Shown here in pieces: positions 16,604 to 25,853 of a stretch of DNA of 64,000 bases. The notes under the pieces are model-generated. The model saw only the letters and a program-made list of their open reading frames with translations. It was not told the origin of the DNA and searched no databases. Numbering within the stretch: position 1 is the first letter of the stretch; every line of letters starts with the position of its first letter. Position numbers and translations under genes: made by a program. Source of the stretch: SLDF01 sp964537925 (GTDB taxonomy: Bacteria > Bacteroidota > Bacteroidia > Chitinophagales > Saprospiraceae); assembly GCA_964537925.1 (NCBI GenBank), contig CAZICV010000006.1, positions 186,001 through 250,000 on the forward strand, in the 5' to 3' direction.

Positions 16604-17446
16604 TTACGATTTCTTCCAGGTCTTGAGCGCCTGCTCTACATCTCCCTGGAAGAAGAAGCCCTGGGGATTCTTGTCACCCAGTTCTTTGGCTTTTTGTGCA
16701 TGTACATAAGCATCCTTATTCATGCCCTTCTGGTGCAGGATCTGAGCTTTCACCCAATGATTCCACCATACTTCGCTCAGCGCTATGGATGTATTGACAT
16801 ATTCCATTGCCTTATCCAGGTTGCCTTTCTCGATCATATAGCGCGCAGCATTGTTATAATCTCTCCAGGAGCTGTTCAGCAGCTTGCCGATATTGGCTTC
16901 AGCCTGCGTTGCAGTATTGGTCTCTACGACCAGCGGCAGGCGCTGTTTTTCCCATTCGAGTGCGATGTTGGCACGGCTGTCGGTAAAGTCGGAGATGCTA
17001 TAGGAGAGATTTTCACGATGCGATACCGTGACGGGCTTTACTTTTACTTCCACTACATCCTCGTTGGCTTTCCTGGCGTTTACGGAAGCTGCCGGGTTGC
17101 TGTTGAGTATGATACTCCAGTCGGCGCTCTTGCGCGGAATGACAAAAAGGGAGTAACTGCCCTTTTTCACCTCCTTGCCGCCGATCTTCACGTCTTCGCT
17201 GAATGTCACTTTGGTAGCTGCATTGGCGCCGGCACGCCACACTTCGTCATAAGCCACGAGGTCTCCCCACACCGTACGGCCTTTGACCGCCGGGCTAGAG
17301 TACTCGATCGTGATCTCGGTAAGACCTACCGTCTGCATGACTGAAGCTTTGGAACTGGCCTGCGGCAGTGCCAACTGGGCCTGAGCCGAGGTCGCAAACA
17401 AGATTGTCAGACAAAAAGCTGTAAAAAGTGAAAAGGATTTCTTCAT
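16604..17446 (-). CDS. DUF2911 domain-containing secreted protein (copy 1)
   Basis: A 280-residue exported protein with signal peptide (cleavage near ATSAQA, residue 23). DUF2911 spans about residues 30-170, with the signature KGRTVWGDLVAYDEVWRAGA, GKEVKKGSYSLFVIP and the following beta strands. The C-terminal 100 residues are helical and look like one or two TPR units (LDKAMEYVNTSIAL, KDAYVHAQKAKELG). A second full-length paralogue lies at 44928-45773 with the same domain order. Function is unknown; the pair may bind a periplasmic ligand. A hairpin terminator follows. Confidence 0.9.
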   Translation of the reverse strand: MKKSFSLFTAFCLTILFATSAQAQLALPQASSKASVMQTVGLTEITIEYSSPAVKGRTVWGDLVAYDEVWRAGANAATKVTFSEDVKIGGKEVKKGSYSLFVIPRKSADWSIILNSNPAASVNARKANEDVVEVKVKPVTVSHRENLSYSISDFTDSRANIALEWEKQRLPLVVETNTATQAEANIGKLLNSSWRDYNNAARYMIEKGNLDKAMEYVNTSIALSEVWWNHWVKAQILHQKGMNKDAYVHAQKAKELGDKNPQGFFFQGDVEQALKTWKKS

Positions 17447-17660
17447 AGTTCTGTTATTTATGTGCGTAATGTTGTTTCGTCTGCTAAATGCCGCACAGGG
17501 GCAAAGTGTTGCAAAACAAGGCGCTTAAAATGCCGTCTGCAGCGCTCTTACCGGTCTTCTGATGCGAAAAATCCGGGTTTTCGTCGTAATAATGCGGGAA
17601 AACGACCGCGATAGACAAACTTTACCGGCAGTCCTTTCACGGTTTAACTTCCGAGATCAT

Positions 17661-18557
17661 ATGTATATCCTTTCCGCCAGAAATATCCATAAGCGCTACG
17701 GCACGATCCAGGCACTGCAGGACTACACGCTGGAGATCCCCAGAGGCAGCACGTTCGGTCTGCTCGGCCCCAATGGCAGCGGCAAGACCACACTGCTGGG
17801 TATACTCCTGGATATCGTCCACGCCGACCAGGGCTCCTTCCAGTGGCATATCGATCATACTGGCCTGCGCAATCCACGGATGAAAATGGGGGCTTTACTG
17901 GAAACACCCAACTTCTACCCGTATCTCAATGCCAGTGATAACCTCCGCATCGTAGCCGGCATAAAACAGGCCGATCCCGGCGAAATTCCCCGGTTGCTGG
18001 AACTGGTCGGCCTGAGCCAGCGGGCCGGCAGCAGATTCAGCGCCTACTCGCTCGGCATGAAGCAGCGGCTGGCCATAGCTGCAGCCCTCATCGGGGACCC
18101 GGAAGTGCTCATATTTGACGAGCCGACAAATGGTCTCGACCCCCAGGGTATCGCGGAAGTGCGGGAACTGATCCGGCAGATCGCTACCGGAGGGCGCACC
18201 GTGATCATGGCCAGCCATATCCTGGACGAGGTGGAGAAGATCTGCTCCCATGTAGCCATCATGCACCGTGGCAAACTGTTGAGATCAGGCACTGTGGGAT
18301 CTATACTGAGCGACCGGCCAGTCGTGGAAGTGACAGCCTCCGATATGGGGCGTCTCCGCGAAATACTGGTCTTAGCGCCATTCACACAGGGCCTGGAAGT
18401 CCAGGGTAGCAGCCTGCTGATAACCCTGCAGGCAGATACCGGGGGCGAAGAGATCAACCGCTTTTGTTTCGAACGCGGTATCATCCTGCAACACCTGATC
18501 CTGCGCAAACGCAGGCTCGAAGAAGAGTTCCTTCAAGTCATCCAACAACAAGCCTGA
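17661..18557 (+). CDS. ABC transporter ATP-binding protein (ABC-2 type exporter)
   Basis: A 298-residue ATPase. Walker A GPNGSGKTT is near residue 38, the signature YSLGMKQRLAIAAAL near 130, Walker B VLIFDEPTNGLDPQG near 150 and the switch His (ASHILDEVEKIC) near 188. The helical C-terminus is typical of the bacitracin/gliding-type ABC-A ATPases. The ATG at 17661 is used; the open frame starting at 17562 adds 33 residues that do not fit the family. The permease gene begins 6 bases after its stop. Confidence 0.92.
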   Translation: MYILSARNIHKRYGTIQALQDYTLEIPRGSTFGLLGPNGSGKTTLLGILLDIVHADQGSFQWHIDHTGLRNPRMKMGALLETPNFYPYLNASDNLRIVAGIKQADPGEIPRLLELVGLSQRAGSRFSAYSLGMKQRLAIAAALIGDPEVLIFDEPTNGLDPQGIAEVRELIRQIATGGRTVIMASHILDEVEKICSHVAIMHRGKLLRSGTVGSILSDRPVVEVTASDMGRLREILVLAPFTQGLEVQGSSLLITLQADTGGEEINRFCFERGIILQHLILRKRRLEEEFLQVIQQQA

Positions 18558-18563
18558 TCCGAC

Positions 18564-19379
18564 ATGCTTCATCTGCTCCGACTCGAATGGTATAAATTCG
18601 GCAAGAACAACGGCCTGCGCGCTGCCGCTATCCTGTATCTCATCTTGTTGCCGGCTGCACTGCTGGCTTTCCGCGAGATCAGCCTCAAGACCGGCAACGA
18701 CATCATCAAACTGGGCACCAACTTTGTATTCCCGGGCATCTGGCCCATGCTGGGTTATATGGCCAACTGGCTGGCTTTCTTCATCCTGGGTTTTATAGGC
18801 ATCCAGATCATCAGTATGGAATACAGCTACAAAACGCTGCGCCAGAATGTGATCTCCGGACTGGAACGCAGCGCCTTTGTCCGCTCAAAACTGCTGACGG
18901 CGACGATCCTGTCTCTCGCGGCGACAACCTGGTATGTGATCTGCGGCCTCGTCATTGGCTACGCCCTGTCCGACCCAGCCGAGACAGCGGGCCCCTGGTC
19001 TGAAGGATTTGCCAGGCTGCTGCTGCGTGTGTTCCTGGCCAACGCCGGGTATACCGTGCTGGGTATGTTTCTTGCTACCCTTCTCCGGAAAGGAGGAACC
19101 GCTACCTTCCTGTACCTGCTCTACGGCATGTTCCTTGAAAACATCCTGCGCTGGTGGCTGCACAACCAGTTGTTTCCCGGCAGTATCACCAAGCACTTTT
19201 ACCCTGTCAACGCACTGGAAGATCTTGCTCCTCTGCCCTACCTGAAGCAAATGACCGACCTGGCGGATATGCAGGAAACCATGCTGCTGACGCCGGAGCA
19301 GGCGACCGGCACAGCCATCGTATACCTGGCACTGATGATAGCGCTTATCTACAGGAAGATCACCCGGTCCGATATCTGA
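18564..19379 (+). CDS. ABC-2 type transporter permease
   Basis: A 271-residue integral membrane protein with six hydrophobic segments (about residues 18-36, 55-80, 105-130, 145-172, 180-198 and 243-262). It follows the ATPase gene by 6 bases and must be its membrane partner. The short element EYSYKTLRQNVISGLER between helices 2 and 3 is the coupling segment seen in ABC-2 permeases. The cargo is unknown; similar pairs export peptides, lipids or drugs. Confidence 0.88.
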   Translation: MLHLLRLEWYKFGKNNGLRAAAILYLILLPAALLAFREISLKTGNDIIKLGTNFVFPGIWPMLGYMANWLAFFILGFIGIQIISMEYSYKTLRQNVISGLERSAFVRSKLLTATILSLAATTWYVICGLVIGYALSDPAETAGPWSEGFARLLLRVFLANAGYTVLGMFLATLLRKGGTATFLYLLYGMFLENILRWWLHNQLFPGSITKHFYPVNALEDLAPLPYLKQMTDLADMQETMLLTPEQATGTAIVYLALMIALIYRKITRSDI

Positions 19380-19403
19380 CGGGACTGCCCGGCATGGCTT
19401 AGA

Positions 19404-21251
19404 TCAGGGCTCGGTGACCGGCCAGCTGTTGTTCGTACGGTCCGTCTCCATCATCTGGCCGGCCGGATCTATCCTGACTGACAGGATATCGGTGTGCGGC
19501 ACCGGCAGTTCCAGGGTATACATCGGATTCACCCATGCCCAGTACGGCGCTACCTGGTAGGCGTCATATCCACCCGGATCCGGTTTGGCGGCAAGCATCA
19601 GGTCCAGGGGGATATGCCAGAGCAGACGGCGACCATCCCTGAGCGTGACGAGCAGATCCACCGGCATGGGCATACGTCCGATCCGCTGCAGGTCCACCCT
19701 GGTGCGGTCTGTATCCAGCGCAGAAACATCCGACAGTTTGTAATCGATGGTACTCGTTGAGTTGATCCAGTATTCGTGGTACCACTTGAGTTCTATACCG
19801 GATACTTTCTCGGCCACACGGCGAAAATCATTGGCATTGGGATGACGAAAAGCGCAAGCGTCATAATAGGCCAGCAGTGTTTTATCCAGGTTGTCACGAC
19901 CAATGATATAACCAAGCTGAAGCAGGTATAGCGAACCCTTCGTGTAGGCGGCTATACCATAAGTCGCATTGTAATTGAAATGGTCGGCATGTGTAATCAA
20001 CGACTCTTCCAGCCCGCTGGTCGCAATATTGATATACCCCCGGTAAGCTCCTTTATAAAGGGTGGAGTCGCTGATACCTGCTTTGATAAATCCGCGGTCC
20101 TGGAGATGCTGCATGACCTGCTCCGAAGCATAGTTGGTAAAGCCCTCATCGAGCCAGGCGTAGAGCGCTTCATTGCTTGCAAGCACACCCTGGTACCAGG
20201 AGTGCATGACTTCGTGCACAGACACGCCCACCAGGCTATTGAGCGGCCGGTGTCCTGTGATGAGCGTAGCCATGGGGTATTCCATACCTCCGTCCCCACC
20301 TTGTATGAAAGCATATTCTTTGTACGGGTATTTACCGAAGCGCGACTGTATGTAATCAAACGCTTCGATCATAGCCTCAGGCAATTTCGACCAGGATTCC
20401 GCCGTATGCTCATTGTCCCGGTAGAAGAAACGAAGGGTGATATCGTCCGGCGTACGTACATGTACATGCCGGTACTCCGGGTCGGCCCCCCAGACGAAAT
20501 CATGGACATTTTCCGCTACGAAACGCCAGGTTAGCCGGTTATCCTTGTTTCTTCCCCTGCTGCGGGCATATCCCTTTCCGATCGTCGCAGGCGACTGGAG
20601 TATGCCTGTGGCGCCAATAGTATACGAGGAGTCGATCCGGATCGTGACATCAAAATCCCCCCATATCCCGTAGAACTCCCGGGCTATATAGGGATTCGTA
20701 TGCCAGCCCATCTCATCATACTGACACATCTTGACATACCACTGCGCCATAGAGTAATGGATACCTTCCTTGCTAAAGCGACCGGAACGCCTGATCTGTA
20801 ACGGAACCTGTGAACGGTAAGACATATCCAGTACCGTACTGTCACCGGGATACAGCGGCTTCGCAAGATCAACTTTCAGGATCGTGCCCCACACTTCATA
20901 GCGGCAGGAATCCCTGCTTTGCCGGATGGACCGTATATCGTGATAACCCTGTTCTTGTGGCTTGAGTCCGGCGATCCTGTCTGCGATCTTGGCATCCGGA
21001 TCGGGTAGATTGCGCGATCGCAGGTCCATACTGCTTCCCGGCTGGAAGGCGTTGAAGTACAGATGGAAATAGACTGTACGCAGGGTATCGGGTGACCGAT
21101 TGAAATAAGTCACTTCCTGGCGGGTATCAAACCTGTGCACCGACGCATCGAAATCTACATCCATTCGATACCGTATCGCCTGCTGCCAGCGATCACATTG
21201 TGCAAACAGCTGTGCGTTCGCAACCAGAAGGAAAAAGATGATTCTTCCCAT
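19404..21251 (-). CDS. M1 family metallopeptidase (secreted aminopeptidase)
   Basis: A 615-residue exported protein starting at the ATG at 21251, which gives a clean signal peptide (MGRIIFFLLVANAQLFAQ); an ATG 17 codons upstream gives a poor one. An N-terminal beta domain with TVYFHLYFNAFQPGS leads to the catalytic domain: a substrate-binding GGMEYPM motif in place of GAMEN, the zinc site HEVMHSW at about residue 345, and the third ligand Glu in LDEGFTNYAS. The change from GAMEN to GGMEY is common in Bacteroidota M1 proteins. It converges on the ABC exporter genes. Confidence 0.92.
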   Translation of the reverse strand: MGRIIFFLLVANAQLFAQCDRWQQAIRYRMDVDFDASVHRFDTRQEVTYFNRSPDTLRTVYFHLYFNAFQPGSSMDLRSRNLPDPDAKIADRIAGLKPQEQGYHDIRSIRQSRDSCRYEVWGTILKVDLAKPLYPGDSTVLDMSYRSQVPLQIRRSGRFSKEGIHYSMAQWYVKMCQYDEMGWHTNPYIAREFYGIWGDFDVTIRIDSSYTIGATGILQSPATIGKGYARSRGRNKDNRLTWRFVAENVHDFVWGADPEYRHVHVRTPDDITLRFFYRDNEHTAESWSKLPEAMIEAFDYIQSRFGKYPYKEYAFIQGGDGGMEYPMATLITGHRPLNSLVGVSVHEVMHSWYQGVLASNEALYAWLDEGFTNYASEQVMQHLQDRGFIKAGISDSTLYKGAYRGYINIATSGLEESLITHADHFNYNATYGIAAYTKGSLYLLQLGYIIGRDNLDKTLLAYYDACAFRHPNANDFRRVAEKVSGIELKWYHEYWINSTSTIDYKLSDVSALDTDRTRVDLQRIGRMPMPVDLLVTLRDGRRLLWHIPLDLMLAAKPDPGGYDAYQVAPYWAWVNPMYTLELPVPHTDILSVRIDPAGQMMETDRTNNSWPVTEP

Positions 21252-21489
21252 AGCTAAAATCAAAACATCAAAGTGAAGAGTACTGAAGAGACGAAGACAC
21301 ACGGTGAAATGCTACACCGGGAAATAAAAAAAACCCATCATTCGCATCGGATTCCTTCGGTTTCTATTTGGTCAGGTTGGAAGTCATGCCGACTGGAACG
21401 ACGGGTTCGTCTCAGGTTAGGTTCGTCACAAATATACGAATAGTTCATATATATCATTATTCGATGAAATCTTTTTTCTTGCGAATGGC

Positions 21490-21497
21490 TATCTTTG
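21490..21497 (+). promoter_or_regulatory. -7 promoter box of the DUF6580 gene
   Basis: TATCTTTG, 17 bases upstream of the ATG at 21515. It overlaps the alternative ATG at 21485-21488, excluding that start. Nothing else was found in the 260-base gap 21252-21514. Confidence 0.7.
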
Positions 21498-21514
21498 CAG
21501 CAAAAGATCCCGAT

Positions 21515-22072
21515 ATGCAGGCACGCAGTAAAGCCATCTGGTTTGTTACGTTCATGATATGTCTGGCGGCATTCAGCCGTTTTCTGCCTCATCCGCCCAA
21601 TTTTGCGCCAATAGGCGCACTCGCGCTTTTCGGCGCTGCCTATATCCGTCCCCGCTGGATCGGTTTTCTCATACCGCTGGCGGCGATGTGGCTCTCTGAC
21701 CTGATCCTCAACAATGTAGTGCATGCAGCGTACTACGATGGTTTTCAGTGGATCGGCAGTCCGCTGGTCTACCTGGCCTTCGGCCTGGTCTTCCTGACCG
21801 GCAGCGGGATACTGCAGCGCGTGTCTGTACCACGTGTACTTACAGCAGCGCTTAGCTCTTCTGTGATCTTCTTTCTCATATCCAACCTGGATGCGTGGAT
21901 CAAGCTCGGTTTTTATCCGAAGACCGCTGCCGGCCTGGTTGAATGCTATATAGCAGCCATCCCGTTCTACTGGTACTCACTGGCCGGAGACCTTGTCTAC
22001 TGCGCCGTTTTATTCGGAAGCTATGCCTATTTCGGACGAAGATTCGTGGTTGCCGCCCGGCAAACCGCCTGA
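21515..22072 (+). CDS. DUF6580 family putative membrane transport protein
   Basis: A 185-residue membrane protein with about five helices. The motif FSRFLPHPPNFAPIGALALFGAA at the N-terminal side (residues 20-42) and the middle LDAWIKLGFYPKTAAGL define this family, which resembles ECF-type substrate-binding membrane subunits. A role in vitamin or cofactor uptake is possible but unproven. The start is fixed by the promoter at 21490-21497. The DUF5522 gene overlaps its 3' end by 50 bases. Confidence 0.85.
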   Translation: MQARSKAIWFVTFMICLAAFSRFLPHPPNFAPIGALALFGAAYIRPRWIGFLIPLAAMWLSDLILNNVVHAAYYDGFQWIGSPLVYLAFGLVFLTGSGILQRVSVPRVLTAALSSSVIFFLISNLDAWIKLGFYPKTAAGLVECYIAAIPFYWYSLAGDLVYCAVLFGSYAYFGRRFVVAARQTA

Positions 22073-22259
22073 ACCGAACCGCCCGGAACACCCGACCATC
22101 CCTTCGGGCCTTCCTCCCGAAGAGGACTTCTACTTTGAGGACGGAGGCAGGTGGGTCTTCACGGAACACTATCACCTGCGCAGGGGCAGTTGCTGCGGAA
22201 GCAGGTGCAGGCATTGTCCATTCAATTGGGAGAATGTACCGGGCTACCTGAAAAAGTAA
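22023..22259 (+). CDS. DUF5522 family small cysteine-rich protein
   Basis: A 79-residue protein (ATG at 22023, the frame opens at 21993). The C-terminal half carries the family motif RWVFTEHYHLRRGSCCGSRC followed by RHCPF: four cysteines (CC, C, C) likely to bind a metal. The first 45 residues are proline- and acidic-rich. It overlaps the end of the DUF6580 gene by 50 bases in another frame, a sizeable overlap that suggests translational coupling. Function unknown. It converges on the PgpH-type gene with no intergenic space. Confidence 0.8.
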   Translation: MPISDEDSWLPPGKPPEPNRPEHPTIPSGLPPEEDFYFEDGGRWVFTEHYHLRRGSCCGSRCRHCPFNWENVPGYLKK

Positions 22260-24323
22260 TCAGACCCTGGGATACTCTATACGCAGGTGATTGATGCTCT
22301 TGAGCATCTTCTTGAATACTTTGCGGCAGAACTCCATCTCTTCGAACGTAAGCTCGCTATGCGCCAGCTGCTCGCTCTTGAGTTTCTGTGCAATGATCCG
22401 GTCCACAAACTCATCTATCTCGTCTTCGGACTCAAAGACAATCGACTTGGAGGCCGCCTCGATCGAGTCCGCCAGCATCAGGATACTCTGCTCACGGGTG
22501 CGCGGTCGCGGTCCGGGGTAGGAAAACTGGGCCTGGCAGTCAGAATCATCCGGGTGATCTTCCAGGTGTTTGCGATAGAAATATTCGACACGGGTAGTAC
22601 CGTGATGCGTTCTGATGAAATCTATCACTACGGGCGGCAACTTGTATTCACGTGCGATCGCAACCCCTTCATTGACGTGGTCTATGATGATCTTGGCGCT
22701 CTCCGCACAAGACAAACCGGTATGTTGGCTCTTGTCCCCGGAGTTTTCAATGAAAAAGCCGGGGTGTTTCATCTTGCCGATATCGTGATACAGTGCACCT
22801 ACCTTGACAAGGAGCGAATTGGCGCCTACCTTGGTAGCGGCCGCTTCGGCCAGGTTGGCTACCTGGATCGAGTGCTGGAACGTACCCGGCGCTTTGAAAG
22901 ACAGTTTTTTGAGCAGCGGCTTGTTCAGATCGCTCAGTTCTGCCAGGGTGATCGAAGAGGTAAAACCGAACACCCGCTCTACTAGCGGTATGAGCGGATA
23001 AGACAGCAGGGTCAGTACGCCGTTCAGCAACAGCCAGTTGTAATTGGTCCATTCGATCGTCTGTACACTCCCCTCCTTGATCAGCGATATACAAAGATAG
23101 CCCATGAAGAGGCTGAATATGATCAGGAAGATCGAGTTGAAAAAGCGGGCCCAGTAGCGGGTCTCCGTCTCTATCAGTACTGCGACCAGCCCGCCGAGTA
23201 TCATCAGAAAGGCAAAATCAAGGCCGAGTGAGCTGATAAAGCTCGATATCATGATCAGCAGGATGAGCGTGATGAAGGCCAGTTTTTCGTCGAAGAAGTT
23301 CTTGATGACAATGGGCACGATACAAAACGGCACCACGAATACACTCATGGTATTGTTATGCTCCACAGCATAGACCAGGTAGGAAAAAATGATAAACCAC
23401 ATGAGGAAGAAGCTCAGCCTGCGAAAACTGTGCAGCACTTCCAACGCCTTGAACTGCAGGTACATATACAGCAGACCTATGATCAGGAACGCCAGTAGCA
23501 GGTGGCCGACGAAGATCTGTCCGCGCGAAGACCTGCCCAGCGTCTCGGACTCATACCGCTCTTTGAGCGATACAAGTTTCTGGTACACCACTTCGTTGAT
23601 GAGCCCTCCCTTGCGTACTATGAGCTCACCGGCGTTGACTTTGCCACTGGCCCGCGAAAGCCCGGCGAGCTCATCCCGGAGAAAGCGGTCGGTCATCGCC
23701 TGATCGAGGCGCAGGTTGGGCTGCACGGCCTGGAGCACCGGGTCCAGCCAGTAGAAGACCTGGTCGCGGTATTCTTCCTCGACCAATCGCTGCAGCACCC
23801 TTTTGGCGTCGCTCAGTTTCATAAATAACCTGGCCGGCAACAACTCGGCTACCTGGTTTCTAACGATATAGACCGACTCCAGCGAATCGAAAGCGCGCTG
23901 CAGACCGACTTCACTCACTATACCTACTTTGTATATGGAGTCCAGCTTCTGCGCGACGGCATCCTGAAAGACTTTCAGCGAGTCCGGCAGGTCTTCTTCG
24001 CTCTCCGCAAGAGATTCAAGCAACAATGCATTCAGTTCAGACAGCGCCCGGGTACGGGCCGATGAGTCATAAGTAAAATAAGGCGGAAACCTGGCCGCCA
24101 ACTCGTGAGATATACTGTCCATCTCGGACACGGACTTGCGGATAGCGAAGTCGTAGGGAGCATAAAAATCCTCGTACTTCCAGAGTTTACCTTTTTTGAA
24201 CTCGTACTTGAAGAAGGCGTGGTTCGGAAAAAGAAGGCTGATGACCACGATCGTGATCAGGAACATTACTATACGCCACGAAAAAGGCAAGTGTCTATCC
24301 AGTTCTTTCAGCTTCCAGGGCAT
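22260..24323 (-). CDS. PgpH-type 7TM-HD phosphohydrolase (probable c-di-AMP phosphodiesterase)
   Basis: A 687-residue protein with an N-terminal membrane anchor (residues 15-32), a 7TMR-HDED extracytoplasmic domain to about residue 270, seven membrane helices from about 275 to 470, and a C-terminal HD domain. The HDIG sequence VGALYHDIGKMKHPGFF is near residue 516, and IDFIRTHHGTTRVEYFY with DHPDDSDC follows. This architecture equals Listeria PgpH, which hydrolyses c-di-AMP. No c-di-AMP synthase gene is in this window. The gene ends exactly where the DUF5522 gene ends on the other strand. Confidence 0.9.
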   Translation of the reverse strand: MPWKLKELDRHLPFSWRIVMFLITIVVISLLFPNHAFFKYEFKKGKLWKYEDFYAPYDFAIRKSVSEMDSISHELAARFPPYFTYDSSARTRALSELNALLLESLAESEEDLPDSLKVFQDAVAQKLDSIYKVGIVSEVGLQRAFDSLESVYIVRNQVAELLPARLFMKLSDAKRVLQRLVEEEYRDQVFYWLDPVLQAVQPNLRLDQAMTDRFLRDELAGLSRASGKVNAGELIVRKGGLINEVVYQKLVSLKERYESETLGRSSRGQIFVGHLLLAFLIIGLLYMYLQFKALEVLHSFRRLSFFLMWFIIFSYLVYAVEHNNTMSVFVVPFCIVPIVIKNFFDEKLAFITLILLIMISSFISSLGLDFAFLMILGGLVAVLIETETRYWARFFNSIFLIIFSLFMGYLCISLIKEGSVQTIEWTNYNWLLLNGVLTLLSYPLIPLVERVFGFTSSITLAELSDLNKPLLKKLSFKAPGTFQHSIQVANLAEAAATKVGANSLLVKVGALYHDIGKMKHPGFFIENSGDKSQHTGLSCAESAKIIIDHVNEGVAIAREYKLPPVVIDFIRTHHGTTRVEYFYRKHLEDHPDDSDCQAQFSYPGPRPRTREQSILMLADSIEAASKSIVFESEDEIDEFVDRIIAQKLKSEQLAHSELTFEEMEFCRKVFKKMLKSINHLRIEYPRV

Positions 24324-24373
24324 GAGTTTTGATCTGAGTCAGAGGGATAACAAAACACTTTCTCCATACGTTC

Positions 24374-24928
24374 CTATTTCCTTGGCTGCCAGGGTATCTC
24401 GGTAATCTGTAGCTTATGTGCGCACCAGCGTGATAGTGTAAAAAGCATATCTGACAGGCGGTTGAGGTACGGTAGTATGACCAAATGTATCTCCTCCTGC
24501 CCCGACAGCGTCACTACTCTGCGCTCTGCCCTGCGGCACACACAGCGTGCAATATGTATATGAGATACCAGCGGGTGACCTCCCGGCAGCACAAAAGAGC
24601 GCAGGGGCGGCAATTCACCGTCCATCTCGTCGATGGCAGCTTCCAGGGTAGTTATATCCGTATCATGGAGCGGAGGCAGGGGCAGATTTTTCCCGGGTTC
24701 TGCGGCCAGGTGCGAACCTGCTGTAAACAACCGGTCCTGGATGACCAGAATCCAGGATACGGGCTGTTGCAGCCCCTGGGTTTCCGCCAGATCGCGTATA
24801 AGCCCCAGGTGACTGTTGAGTTCGTCGACAGCTCCGTAGGCCTCTATACGAAAATGGTCCTTTGGCAGACGAGCGCCGCCGAATAGGCCTGTAGTGCCTT
24901 TGTCGCCAGTCTTGGTATAGATCTTCAT
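24374..24928 (-). CDS. Cob(I)yrinic acid a,c-diamide adenosyltransferase (PduO/CobO2 type)
   Basis: A 184-residue enzyme of the PduO-type ATP:cob(I)alamin adenosyltransferases, which make adenosylcobalamin. The N-terminal signature MKIYTKTGDKGTTGLFGG binds ATP, followed by RIEAYGAVDELNSHLGL. The C-terminal CRRAERRVVTL and YLNRLSDMLFTLSRW motifs contain the conserved Arg and Asn/Asp residues. The ATG at 24928 is chosen because the signature starts there; an upstream ATG at 25000 adds an unrelated 24 residues and lies before the promoter box. The gene implies use of imported or salvaged B12. Confidence 0.93.
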   Translation of the reverse strand: MKIYTKTGDKGTTGLFGGARLPKDHFRIEAYGAVDELNSHLGLIRDLAETQGLQQPVSWILVIQDRLFTAGSHLAAEPGKNLPLPPLHDTDITTLEAAIDEMDGELPPLRSFVLPGGHPLVSHIHIARCVCRRAERRVVTLSGQEEIHLVILPYLNRLSDMLFTLSRWCAHKLQITEIPWQPRK

Positions 24929-24958
24929 ACTGCCGGGCTTTGAGGAAAGCAACGGCCG

Positions 24959-24966
24959 CAAAGGTA
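24959..24966 (-). promoter_or_regulatory. -7 promoter box of the adenosyltransferase gene
   Basis: TACCTTTG on the minus strand, 30 bases upstream of the ATG at 24928. No B12 riboswitch is visible in the short leader. Confidence 0.68.
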
Positions 24967-25018
24967 CACAATCGATATGGCAATGCGTAGGTTTCCCCAC
25001 AGCAGAGTAAACGCCCGG

Positions 25019-25741
25019 TCAGGAACCTGTGCCGCCTGCGCGGGCAGCTAAGCGCTGCTCGTCGCTCTCGATCATACCGTCACGGAGACGAATGACACGA
25101 TGCGCGTATTCCGCTATATCCGGTTCGTGCGTGACCAGGATCACGGTATTGCCCTGCCGGTGTATATTCTCCAGTATCTCCATGATCTCCAGGGAGGTCT
25201 TGGTATCCAGGTTCCCGGTGGGTTCGTCTGCGAGTATGATGGCCGGATCGTTGACCAGGGCCCTGGCTATGGCCACACGCTGACGCTGTCCCCCTGACAG
25301 TTCATTGGGTTTGTGTGTCATACGGTCGGCGAGTCCCACACGCTCGAGGACCGCAGCGGCGCGCTGCTCGCGCTCCTTGCGGCCGATACCGGCATATACC
25401 AGTGGCAACGCGACATTTTCCAGTGCGCGAAGACGGGGCAACAGATTGAAAGTCTGGAAGACAAAACCTATCTCCTTGTTGCGCACATTGGCCAGTTCAT
25501 TATCGTCCATGGAGCTGACACGGATACCGTTCAGCATGTATTCACCGGAACTGGGCGAATCGAGACAACCGAGCAGGTTCATGAGTGTGGACTTGCCTGA
25601 GCCGGAGGGTCCCATCAAGGCGACATATTCGTTTTTCCGGATACTGAGATCCACGGATTTAAGCGCCTCGACCTGCAGCGTTCCCATCTGGTAGACTTTC
25701 CTGAGCTTGCTTGTTTCAATGACGGTCTTGGGTGAAGACAT
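25019..25741 (-). CDS. ABC transporter ATP-binding protein, MacB/LolD type
   Basis: A 240-residue ATPase: Walker A GPSGSGKSTLMN (residues 44-55), the MacB-family element GFVFQTFNLLPRLRALENV, signature LSGGQRQRVAIARAL, Walker B IILADEPTGNLD and switch His in VTHEPD. MacB/LolD-type ATPases work with FtsX-like permeases in export or lipoprotein release. No permease is adjacent, so the partner must be elsewhere. It lies upstream of the adenosyltransferase gene, but that gene has its own promoter box. Confidence 0.92.
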   Translation of the reverse strand: MSSPKTVIETSKLRKVYQMGTLQVEALKSVDLSIRKNEYVALMGPSGSGKSTLMNLLGCLDSPSSGEYMLNGIRVSSMDDNELANVRNKEIGFVFQTFNLLPRLRALENVALPLVYAGIGRKEREQRAAAVLERVGLADRMTHKPNELSGGQRQRVAIARALVNDPAIILADEPTGNLDTKTSLEIMEILENIHRQGNTVILVTHEPDIAEYAHRVIRLRDGMIESDEQRLAARAGGTGS

Positions 25742-25853
25742 GGACGAAATTTTGCATTGAAAATAGGAACTTAACGACAGCTGTCCCCTTTTTTTAGATA
25801 TTTAACGTTTATTCATCGGTCAAAGACGCTATCAAGGTACAATTACTCCCCCT

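Noticed and set aside
17562..17660. N-terminal extension of the ABC ATPase
   Set aside because: The added residues do not resemble the family and the ATG at 17661 begins the nucleotide-binding domain directly.
21300..21460. Imperfect inverted repeat near an A-run in the gap before the DUF6580 gene
   Set aside because: The arms match poorly and are far apart, and no minus-strand transcript would need a terminator there.
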